Made by a program: the position numbers and the translations under genes. Below the pieces are notes generated by a model, which did not search any database, was not told the DNA's origin, and worked only from the letters and a program-made list of their open reading frames with translations. From positions 248,001 to 312,000 of the forward strand of contig NZ_JAAOYO010000001.1 of the NCBI RefSeq assembly GCF_011759505.1: a stretch of DNA of 64,000 bases, read 5' to 3'. Every line of letters begins with the position of its first letter. Position 1 is the first letter of the stretch. Below, piece by piece: positions 57,458 through 64,000 of this stretch. The stretch is from Curtobacterium salicis. Its GTDB lineage: Bacteria > Actinomycetota > Actinomycetes > Actinomycetales > Microbacteriaceae.

Positions 57458-58297
57458 ATGCTCCGCATCGCCGTGCCCAACAAGGGCTCACTGTCCGAGA
57501 CCGCCTCCGAGATGCTGCGGGAGGCCGGGTACGCCGGTCGCCGTGACCCGAAGGCGCTGCACCTCATCGACGAGCGCAACGGGGTCGAGTTCTTCTTCCT
57601 CCGGCCGCGCGACATCGCGACCTACGTCGGGTCGGGCGCGCTCGACGTCGGCATCACCGGCCGCGACCTGCTGCTCGACTCCGGGTCGACCGCGCACGAG
57701 GTCGACGCGCTCGGCTTCGCGGACTCCACCTTCCGCTTCGCCGGCGCTCCGGGCCGGTACAGCACGCTGCAGGACCTCGAGGGCGTCCGCGTCGCCACGA
57801 GCTACCCGGGCCTGGTCGGGGAGTTCCTCGCGCAGCACGGCGTCACCGCCACCCTGGTCAAGCTCGACGGCGCCGTCGAGAGCGCCGTCCGACTCGGGGT
57901 CGCCGACGCCGTCGCCGACGTCGTCTCCACCGGCAGCACGCTCCGCGCCGCCGGGCTCGAGATCTTCGGCCCGGTCATCCTCGAGTCGACCGCGGTGCTC
58001 ATCACCACCGACGAGACGATCGCCGGCATCGACGTGCTGCGCCGGCGGCTGCAGGGCGTCCTCGTGGCCCGCGGCTACGTGATGCTCGACTACGACATCC
58101 CGTCCGCGCTGCTCGAGCAGGCGACCGCGATCGCGTCCGGCATCGAGTCGCCGACGGTCTCGCCGCTGCACGACCGCGACTGGTCCGCCGTCCGCGTGAT
58201 GATCCCGCGTGACGACGCGAACCTCATCATGGACGCGCTCTACGACCTCGGCGCCCGGGCGATCCTCGTCAGCCCGATCCACGCCGCACGCCTGTGA
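57458..58297 (+). CDS. hisG: ATP phosphoribosyltransferase, long form
   Basis: HisG starts histidine synthesis by joining ATP and PRPP and is feedback inhibited by histidine. The 279-residue protein is the long form with a C-terminal regulatory ACT-like domain (about 205-279). It begins [23 protein letters not shown] and has the PRPP-loop [21 protein letters not shown] precedes the ATG. It overlaps hisF by 4 bases. Confidence 0.96.
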   Translation: MLRIAVPNKGSLSETASEMLREAGYAGRRDPKALHLIDERNGVEFFFLRPRDIATYVGSGALDVGITGRDLLLDSGSTAHEVDALGFADSTFRFAGAPGRYSTLQDLEGVRVATSYPGLVGEFLAQHGVTATLVKLDGAVESAVRLGVADAVADVVSTGSTLRAAGLEIFGPVILESTAVLITTDETIAGIDVLRRRLQGVLVARGYVMLDYDIPSALLEQATAIASGIESPTVSPLHDRDWSAVRVMIPRDDANLIMDALYDLGARAILVSPIHAARL

Positions 58298-59097
58298 CCG
58301 CCGCACCCGAGCCGGGCGTCGCCGCCACCGCGCTGGGCGGCGTCTCGGTCCGCGTCATCCCGTGCCTCGACGTCTCCGGCGGCCGGGTCGTCAAGGGCGT
58401 CAACTTCCTCGACCTGCAGGACGCCGGCGACCCCGTCGAGCTCGCGGCGCGCTACTACGAGCAGGGTGCCGACGAGCTGACGTTCCTCGACGTCGGTGCC
58501 ACGGTCGAGAACCGCGCCACGATGTGGGACACCGTCACCCGCACCGCCGAGCAGGTCTTCATCCCGCTCACCGTCGGTGGCGGCGTCCGCAGCGTGGACG
58601 ACGTCGGCCGGCTGCAGCAGTGCGGTGCGGACAAGATCGGCGTGAACAGCGCCGCGATCGCCCGCCCCGAGCTGGTCTCCGAGATCGCCGACCGGTTCGG
58701 CGCGCAGGCCGTCGTCCTGTCGCTCGACGTCAAGCGCTCCGAGCGGGTGCCGTCCGGCTTCGTGGTCACCACGCACGGTGGCCGCACCGAGACCGACATC
58801 GACGCGATCGCCTGGGCCCGAGAGGCAGTCCAGCGGGGCGCGGGGGAGCTCCTCGTCAACTCGATCGACGCCGACGGCACGAAGAACGGCTTCGACCTCG
58901 AGCTGGTCGCCGCCGTCCGTGCGGTGTCCTCGGTGCCGGTCATCGCCTCGGGAGGCGCGGGGCACGTCGCACACTTCGCCCCCGCCGTCGACGCCGGGGC
59001 CGACGCGGTCCTCGCGGCGAGCGTCTTCCACCGTGGCGAGATGACCGTCGGGGACGTCAAGGACGCGCTGCGCGCCACCGGCCACGTCGTCCGCTGA
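58294..59097 (+). CDS. hisF: Imidazole glycerol phosphate synthase subunit HisF
   Basis: HisF is the cyclase that makes IGP and AICAR using ammonia from HisH. The 267-residue TIM barrel has both catalytic Asp residues: D26 in [15 protein letters not shown] and the one in [13 protein letters not shown]. The phosphate sites GGGVRS and ASGGAG are present. A 16-residue N-terminal extension precedes the barrel. hisH and hisA are not adjacent. A hairpin follows. Confidence 0.96.
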   Translation: MTAAPEPGVAATALGGVSVRVIPCLDVSGGRVVKGVNFLDLQDAGDPVELAARYYEQGADELTFLDVGATVENRATMWDTVTRTAEQVFIPLTVGGGVRSVDDVGRLQQCGADKIGVNSAAIARPELVSEIADRFGAQAVVLSLDVKRSERVPSGFVVTTHGGRTETDIDAIAWAREAVQRGAGELLVNSIDADGTKNGFDLELVAAVRAVSSVPVIASGGAGHVAHFAPAVDAGADAVLAASVFHRGEMTVGDVKDALRATGHVVR

Positions 59098-59125
59098 GGC
59101 GGTCACGTCCAGCCGTGTCGGGCCT

Positions 59126-59162
59126 CCCGTCCGGCCTGGCCGCCCGCAGGCGGCGCGACGGG
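59126..59162 (+). terminator. Hairpin between hisF and hisI
   Basis: Outer CCCGTC/GACGGG arms (59126-59131, 59157-59162) enclose an inner GCCGCC/GGCGGC stem (59139-59144, 59149-59154). It ends just before the hisI -10 box. Confidence 0.6.
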
Positions 59163-59170
59163 CGGGGCCG

Positions 59171-59176
59171 TAGGCT
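59171..59176 (+). promoter_or_regulatory. -10 box for hisI-trpE, leaderless
   Basis: TAGGCT ends 9 bases before ATG 59186. Confidence 0.55.
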
Positions 59177-59185
59177 GGTGCCCTC

Positions 59186-59584
59186 ATGACCGACAGCACC
59201 AGCACCAGCACCGAAGCGGTCCTCGACCGCGCGCGCTTCGGTGCGGACGGACTGCTCCCCGCCATCGTGCAGGAGGAATCGTCGAAGGACGTCCTCATGC
59301 TCGGCTACATGGACCGCGAAGCCCTCCGCCGCACCCTGACCGAGGGCCGGGTGACCTTCTGGTCGCGGTCCCGGAGCGAGTACTGGCGCAAGGGGGACAC
59401 GTCCGGTCACGCCCAGTACGTGCGTGCCGCGGCCCTCGACTGTGACGACGACACACTGCTCGTCACGGTGCAGCAGATCGGTGCCGCGTGCCACACCGGC
59501 GCGCACCGGTGCTTCGACGTCGACCCGCTCGATCCCGTGACGGCCTCGGCACCCGCTGCTGCTGCGGACGGGGACGCACGGTGA
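59186..59584 (+). CDS. hisI: Phosphoribosyl-AMP cyclohydrolase
   Basis: HisI opens the adenine ring of PR-AMP, step 3 of histidine synthesis. The 132-residue protein has MLGYMDREALRRTL, FWSRSRSEYWRKGDTSGH, and the metal site with Asp and three Cys (LDCDDDTLL, AACHTGAHRCF). It stands apart from hisE and is coupled to trpE by a 4-base overlap. Confidence 0.96.
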   Translation: MTDSTSTSTEAVLDRARFGADGLLPAIVQEESSKDVLMLGYMDREALRRTLTEGRVTFWSRSRSEYWRKGDTSGHAQYVRAAALDCDDDTLLVTVQQIGAACHTGAHRCFDVDPLDPVTASAPAAAADGDAR

Positions 59585-61113
59585 GCGACTCGCCCCGCAC
59601 CACGCTCCGCGACGACTTCGACGGACTCGTCGGCGACGGCCACCGCGTGGTCCCCGTCGTCCGCGCGCTCTTCGCCGACAGCGAGACCCCGGTCGGGGTC
59701 TACCGGAAGCTGGCCGACGGCCGTGCCGGGTCGTTCCTCCTGGAGTCCGCCGGGCAGGGCGGTCTCTGGTCGCGCTGGTCGTTCGTCGGCGTCCGCAGCT
59801 TCGGCGTCCTCACCCAGGACGGCGACCGGGCCGCCTGGATCGACACCGGGATGTCCGCCGAACGGGCCGTCGGATCGCTCGACGGGCAGCCGCTGGAGGT
59901 CCTCGCACGGCTGCACGAGCGCTGGGCGACCCCCCGTGTGCCGGGCCTGCCGCCCCTCGTCGGCGGCACCGTCGGCTTCATCGGGTGGGAAGCGGTCCGC
60001 CAGCTCGAACACCTGCCCGACGCACCGCCCGCCGACTTCGACGTCCCGGGGCAGGCGCTGTCGTTCGTCGCCGAACTCGCCGCCCTCGACCACCGCACCG
60101 GGCTCGTCCTCCTGGTGGCGACGGCCCTGAACGACGGCACCGACGACGCCGACACCCTCTGGTCGGACGCGCAGGCCCGGCTGGACCGGATGCAGGCCGA
60201 CCTCGTGCAGCCGAGCATCGCGACCGTGGCCGAGGCGTTCGACATCGCGGAGCCGACCGCGCGATCCCGGTCCACGCCGGACGAGTACGCGGCCGCGATC
60301 CAGCGGTCGAAGCAGTTCATCCGCGACGGCGACGTGTTCCAGGTCGTCATCTCGCAGCGGTTCGACCACGACGTGACGGCCGACCCGCTCGACGTCTACC
60401 GGGTCCTCCGCACCCTGAACCCGAGCCCCTACATGTACTTCCTGTCCCTCGAGGGCACCGACGGTCAGCCGTTCTGGATCGTCGGCGCCTCGCCGGAGGC
60501 CCTGGTGAAGGTGCAGGACGGTCGGGCGATGACCCACCCGATCGCCGGCTCCCGGCCCCGTGGTGCCACCACGGAAGAGGACGTCCGCCTCGGCGACGAG
60601 CTGCTGCAGGACCCGAAGGAACGCGCCGAGCACCTGATGCTCGTCGACCTCGCCCGCAACGACCTGCAGAAGGTGTGCGAGCCGGGCACGGTCGCCGTCA
60701 CGGAGTTCATGACGGTCGAGCGGTTCAGCCACATCATGCACCTGGTCTCCAGTGTCGAGGGCGCGATCCGACCGGGGATGTCCGCCATCGACGTGTTCCG
60801 GGCGACCTTCCCGGCCGGCACGCTCTCCGGGGCACCGAAGCCCCGTGCGCTGCAGATCATCGACGAGCTCGAACCCGCCAAGCGCGGGGCGTATGCGGGG
60901 GTCGTCGGCTACTTCGACTTCGCCGGGGACGCCGACGTCGCGATCGCGATCCGCACCGCCCTGATCCAGGACGGGGTGGCCCGGGTGCAGGCCGGTGCCG
61001 GACTGGTCGCCGACTCGGACCCGGCGAGCGAACACCTCGAGTCGGTCAACAAGGCCGCGGCACCGCTGCGTGCCGTCGCGACCGCCAACCGGATGACCGG
61101 AGTCACCCCGTGA
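59581..61113 (+). CDS. trpE: Anthranilate synthase component I
   Basis: TrpE makes anthranilate from chorismate with ammonia from TrpG. The 510-residue protein has the tryptophan-feedback motif LLES (53-56), the chorismate-binding core with HPIAGSRPRG, ERAEHLMLVDLARNDL and PAGTLSGAPKPRA. It starts at GTG 59581, overlapping hisI by 4 bases. Presence of LLES predicts inhibition by tryptophan. trpG and trpD are not nearby. No trp leader peptide or attenuator is visible. Confidence 0.96.
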   Translation: MSDSPRTTLRDDFDGLVGDGHRVVPVVRALFADSETPVGVYRKLADGRAGSFLLESAGQGGLWSRWSFVGVRSFGVLTQDGDRAAWIDTGMSAERAVGSLDGQPLEVLARLHERWATPRVPGLPPLVGGTVGFIGWEAVRQLEHLPDAPPADFDVPGQALSFVAELAALDHRTGLVLLVATALNDGTDDADTLWSDAQARLDRMQADLVQPSIATVAEAFDIAEPTARSRSTPDEYAAAIQRSKQFIRDGDVFQVVISQRFDHDVTADPLDVYRVLRTLNPSPYMYFLSLEGTDGQPFWIVGASPEALVKVQDGRAMTHPIAGSRPRGATTEEDVRLGDELLQDPKERAEHLMLVDLARNDLQKVCEPGTVAVTEFMTVERFSHIMHLVSSVEGAIRPGMSAIDVFRATFPAGTLSGAPKPRALQIIDELEPAKRGAYAGVVGYFDFAGDADVAIAIRTALIQDGVARVQAGAGLVADSDPASEHLESVNKAAAPLRAVATANRMTGVTP

Positions 61114-61853
61114 AGCGCTCCCGCCCGCTCGTCGTCGTCCTCGGGCTCCTGGTCGCCGGACTCGTCATGCTCTCGTGGACCCAGACCTGGTTCACCGTGC
61201 ACCTCGACCACACCGCGGCCGTCGTGAAGACCGTCGACGCGGACGGCGCCACCGTGGTGCCGCAGTACACGGCGGTCGCGATCGCCAGCCTCGCCCTCTT
61301 CCTCGCGATGACGATCGCGGGCCGGGTCGTCCGCGTCGTGCTCGCCGTCGTGCAGGTCCTGCTCGGCGTGGCCGTCGTCGTCACCGGGGTCACGGCCCTG
61401 TCCGACCCGGTAGCCGCCGCCCGGAGCGCGATCGGCTCGGTCGCCGGTGTCAGCGACATCGGGGCCGTCCGCCAGGTCGTCACCGGGGTCGACGTCAGCG
61501 CCTGGCCGGTCATCGGGATCATCGGTGGGGTGCTCGCCGCGCTGCTCGGCGTCGCGGTCCTCTTCCTCCAGCGGTCCTGGCCCGGACCGAGCCGGAAGTA
61601 CGGCGACGCGGCCACGCCCGGTTCCGCCTCCGCCGCGGGTGTCGCCGGAGGTCCCGCGGCCGCCGACGGCACGCCACGTCGACCCGTCGTCCGCGACGCG
61701 GTCGTCGACTGGGACGACCTCAGCGCCGGCGTCGACCCGACCGCGGGGGACGCCGCCGCCGGGCAGCCCGACACCCTGGACACGGTAGGATCGACGGAGC
61801 GCCGCCCGACCGGTGGCGCCAGCGACAACGAGGAGCACCGTGAGCAACACTGA
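61110..61853 (+). CDS. Trp biosynthesis-associated membrane protein
   Basis: A 247-residue protein matching the actinobacterial family found between trpE and trpC (TIGR02234 type). Membrane helices lie at about 5-24, 50-70, 76-98 and 132-155, with a W-T-Q-T-W-F motif after the first. The C-terminal 90 residues are cytoplasmic, Ala/Asp/Pro-rich and disordered. It overlaps trpE by 4 bases. Function is unknown; only its linkage to trp genes is established. Confidence 0.9.
   Translation: MKRSRPLVVVLGLLVAGLVMLSWTQTWFTVHLDHTAAVVKTVDADGATVVPQYTAVAIASLALFLAMTIAGRVVRVVLAVVQVLLGVAVVVTGVTALSDPVAAARSAIGSVAGVSDIGAVRQVVTGVDVSAWPVIGIIGGVLAALLGVAVLFLQRSWPGPSRKYGDAATPGSASAAGVAGGPAAADGTPRRPVVRDAVVDWDDLSAGVDPTAGDAAAGQPDTLDTVGSTERRPTGGASDNEEHREQH
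61786..61791 (+). promoter_or_regulatory. Possible -10 box for HGxxPAAW gene and trpC
   Basis: TAGGAT within the end of the upstream gene, 48 bases before GTG 61840. It could give an internal transcript for trpC-trpB. Confidence 0.35.
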
Positions 61854-62079
61854 GCCCGCAGAACTCGGCGAAGGCCACTCGCCGGCGGCCTGGACGGCCG
61901 TCGTCATCATGCTGATCGGCTTCGCCGCCGGGACGCTCTGCTTCTGGTTCGACCTCGCATGGGGAGTGTGGGCGTCCGCCGCCGTCGTCGTGATCGGCCT
62001 CATCGTGGGCTTCGCGATGGGCAAGGCCGGCTACGGCGTCAACGGCCCGAAGTACGTCACCAAGCACCACGGCGGCTGA
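61840..62079 (+). CDS. HGxxPAAW-family membrane protein
   Basis: A 79-residue protein of the actinobacterial HGxxPAAW family, almost always next to trpC. The motif reads EGHSPAAW here, so the first His is Glu. Two membrane helices (about 20-40 and 48-66) and a C-terminal GPKYVTKHHGG tail follow. GAGGAG precedes the GTG start. Function unknown. Confidence 0.88.
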   Translation: MSNTEPAELGEGHSPAAWTAVVIMLIGFAAGTLCFWFDLAWGVWASAAVVVIGLIVGFAMGKAGYGVNGPKYVTKHHGG

Positions 62080-62083
62080 GCCC

Positions 62084-62899
62084 GTGTCGGCGCCCGTCAA
62101 CGGCATGCCCACACCCGGCACCAACCTGCTGCAGAGCCTGGTCGCCGGCGCTCTCGAGGACGCCGCGGCCCGTCGTCTCGACCGTCCCTACGCGGACGTC
62201 GAGCGTGACCTCGACCGGGTGGCGTCGCCGCTCGACGCGCTCGGCTTCCTGGCCCCCGGCGACCGGGTGAAGGTCCTCGCCGAGGTCAAGCGGGCGAGCC
62301 CGTCGCGCGGGTCGATGGCCGCGATCGCCGACCCCGCGGGTCTCGCGGCGGACTACGAGCGCGGGGGAGCCTCCGCGATCAGCGTCCTGACCGAGGGCCG
62401 GAAGTTCCTCGGCTCGCTCGCAGACCTCGAAGCGGTCAAGGCCCGGGTCGGCATCCCCGTGCTCCGCAAGGACTTCATCGCCGACCCGTACCAGGTCATC
62501 GAAGCCCGTGCTGCCGGCGCCGACATCGTCCTGCTCATCGTCGCCGCGCTCGAGCAGCCCACGCTCGTCGAGCTCCACGGCCTCGCCGAGGAACTCGGCA
62601 TGCGCGTCCTGGTCGAAGCGCACTCCGCGGACGAGGTCTCGCGTGGCCTCGACGCCGGCGCTCGGATCCTCGGCGTCAACGCCCGCGACCTCACCGACTT
62701 CTCGCTCGACCGTGACCTGTTCGGGTCCCTGGCCGACCGCATCCCCGACGGGGTCGTCCGCGTGGCCGAGTCCGCCGTGAAGACCCCCGCCGACGTCGCC
62801 CACTACCGGTCCGCCGGTGCCGACGTCGTCCTCGTGGGTGAAGCGCTGGTCACCGGCGCCGACCCCGCCGCCACGCTCGCGTCGTTCATCGACGGCTGA
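62084..62899 (+). CDS. trpC: Indole-3-glycerol phosphate synthase
   Basis: TrpC converts CdRP to indole-3-glycerol phosphate. The 271-residue TIM barrel has [44 protein letters not shown] and VLVGEALV. It is monofunctional, without a TrpF domain. It starts 4 bases after the HGxxPAAW stop; trpB follows after 41 bases. Confidence 0.96.
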   Translation: MSAPVNGMPTPGTNLLQSLVAGALEDAAARRLDRPYADVERDLDRVASPLDALGFLAPGDRVKVLAEVKRASPSRGSMAAIADPAGLAADYERGGASAISVLTEGRKFLGSLADLEAVKARVGIPVLRKDFIADPYQVIEARAAGADIVLLIVAALEQPTLVELHGLAEELGMRVLVEAHSADEVSRGLDAGARILGVNARDLTDFSLDRDLFGSLADRIPDGVVRVAESAVKTPADVAHYRSAGADVVLVGEALVTGADPAATLASFIDG

Positions 62900-62940
62900 C
62901 AACCCGTCCGGTGCACGCCGGACCCCCTGGGAGCACCACC

Positions 62941-64000
62941 GTGACCTCACTCCGTGACCTGCAAGGCCCCTACTTCGGCGACTTCGGTGGGCGGTTCGTC
63001 CCCGAGTCGCTCGTCCTGGCGCTCGACGAACTCGAGACCGCGTTCCGTGCGGCCTGGGCGGACCCGTCCTTCCGGAACGAGCTGGACACCCTCCAGCGCG
63101 ACTACACCGGACGTCCGTCGATCATCACCGAGGTGCCGCGGTTCGCGAAGCACGCCGGTGGCGCCCGGATCATCCTCAAGCGCGAGGACCTCAACCACAC
63201 CGGCTCGCACAAGATCAACAACGTGCTCGGTCAGGCACTCGTCGCGCGCCGACTCGGCAAGACCCGGCTGATCGCGGAGACCGGGGCGGGGCAGCACGGC
63301 GTCGCCACCGCGACCGCGGCCGCCCTGTTCGGCATGGACTGCGTCGTGTACATGGGTGCCGTCGACACCGAGCGCCAGGCGCTCAACGTCGCCCGGATGC
63401 GGCTGCTCGGGGCAGAGGTGATCCCGGTCGAGACCGGTTCGCGCACCCTGAAGGACGCCATCAACGACGCCCTCCGCGACTGGGTCGCGAACGTCGACTC
63501 GACGCACTACCTCCTCGGCACGGTCGCTGGCCCGCATCCCTTCCCCGAGATGGTGCGCCAGTTCCACAAGGTCATCGGGGAGGAAGCCCGGCAGCAGGTC
63601 CTGGACCGCGTCGGTCGTCTCCCCGACGCCGTCGCCGCGTGCGTCGGCGGCGGATCGAATGCGATGGGCATCTTCGAGGCGTTCCTCGACGACGAGTCCG
63701 TCCGCCTGCACGGGTTCGAAGCGGGCGGTGACGGGGTCGAGACCGGCCGTCACGCCGCCAGCATCACCCTCGGGCGCGAAGGCGTGCTGCAGGGGGCCAA
63801 GTCGTACCTGATGCAGGACGAGGACGGCCAGACCATCGAGAGCCACAGCATCTCCGCCGGGCTCGACTACCCGAGCGTCGGCCCGGAGCACGCGTACCTG
63901 GCGTCGATCGGCCGGGCCAAGTACGAGCCCATCACGGACACCGAGGCGATGGAGGCCTTCCGCCTGATGAGCCGGACCGAGGGCATCATCCCCGCGATCG
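62941..64000 (+). CDS. trpB: Tryptophan synthase beta subunit, 3' partial
   Basis: TrpB joins indole and serine to tryptophan with PLP. The first 353 codons are in the window and the frame is open to the edge. Visible: [16 protein letters not shown] at the start, the PLP lysine in HTGSHKINN, the catalytic-loop [13 protein letters not shown], and the phosphate-binding [10 protein letters not shown]. The GTG start has GGGAGC upstream. trpA would be expected downstream, outside the window. Confidence 0.97.
   Translation, partial: MTSLRDLQGPYFGDFGGRFVPESLVLALDELETAFRAAWADPSFRNELDTLQRDYTGRPSIITEVPRFAKHAGGARIILKREDLNHTGSHKINNVLGQALVARRLGKTRLIAETGAGQHGVATATAAALFGMDCVVYMGAVDTERQALNVARMRLLGAEVIPVETGSRTLKDAINDALRDWVANVDSTHYLLGTVAGPHPFPEMVRQFHKVIGEEARQQVLDRVGRLPDAVAACVGGGSNAMGIFEAFLDDESVRLHGFEAGGDGVETGRHAASITLGREGVLQGAKSYLMQDEDGQTIESHSISAGLDYPSVGPEHAYLASIGRAKYEPITDTEAMEAFRLMSRTEGIIPAI

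Noticed and set aside
59585..61109. Frameshifted alternative product of the long plus-strand frame 59985-61853
   Set aside because: The part before 61110 is an out-of-frame reading of trpE; only the part from GTG 61110 has membrane helices and family match.
1..64000. Mobile element, prophage, defence island or toxin-antitoxin pair
   Set aside because: No transposase, integrase, restriction, Cas or toxin motif was seen in any credible frame, and codon use is uniform across the window.
1..64000. tRNA or rRNA genes
   Set aside because: No interval between genes shows a cloverleaf with a T-loop GTTCGA-type core and acceptor pairing, and no rRNA-like sequence is present.

Overview
The window is a GC-rich stretch of chromosome from an actinobacterium. 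Gene order and protein style (proS-nusA-ylxR-infB-rbfA, an mIHF-Gmk fusion, HGxxPAAW and TIGR02234-type membrane proteins in the trp cluster, an FHA/transglutaminase block) fit Microbacteriaceae and most resemble Curtobacterium and relatives. That placement is inference from protein character, not a database result. Codons end almost always in G or C and GTG starts are very common. I see no transposase, integrase, phage gene, CRISPR array, rRNA or tRNA.

Layout. 1-4.2 kb: the end of a transglutaminase-fold membrane protein without catalytic residues, a protein with two zinc ribbons and an FHA domain, and a coding-like remnant with no proper stop. 4.2-11.4 kb: asparaginase (minus), OsmC, an FKBP lipoprotein, Dxr, a site-2 protease, an NCS1 permease and an isochorismatase-fold hydrolase. 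11.5-24.0 kb: IspG, ProS, the transcription/translation block nusA-ylxR-infB-rbfA, MutY (minus), a kinase-like protein without a P-loop, TruB, two small membrane proteins and RibF. 24.1-33.7 kb: DUF349 and cyclophilin (minus), RarA, ribosomal protein S4, a small membrane protein, AlaS, RuvX, MltG. 33.8-39.6 kb: aroC-aroK-aroB, an ABC1/UbiB-type kinase, Efp, NusB. 39.6-53.1 kb: a long tightly packed operon pyrR-pyrB-pyrC-(PH-like)-carA-carB-pyrF, then mIHF-gmk, rpoZ, metK, priA. 53.2-64.0 kb: DUF4383 (minus), fmt-rsmB, rpe, hisE-hisG-hisF, hisI-trpE, the trp-associated membrane protein, HGxxPAAW, trpC and the start of trpB.

How it works together. Most of the window is housekeeping: isoprenoid precursor enzymes (Dxr, IspG), shikimate then tryptophan synthesis, histidine synthesis, the whole UMP pathway from carbamoyl phosphate apart from pyrD and pyrE, and translation factors. 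Many genes overlap by 4 bases (ATGA or GTGA), which suggests translational coupling.

The strongest regulatory signals are two. First, a TANNNT -10 box lies 6-9 bases before the start codon of at least thirteen genes, the pattern expected for leaderless mRNAs. Second, two tandem PyrR-binding-type hairpins sit in the pyrR leader, the second directly against the Shine-Dalgarno sequence. No stretch over 300 bases lacks a gene; the longest gap is the rpsD leader (27714-27987). I found no new defence or mobile system. The less ordinary items are three degenerate proteins (transglutaminase fold, kinase fold, FtsK-like remnant), the fused Gmk, and a pair of divergent leaderless promoters whose -10 boxes overlap.
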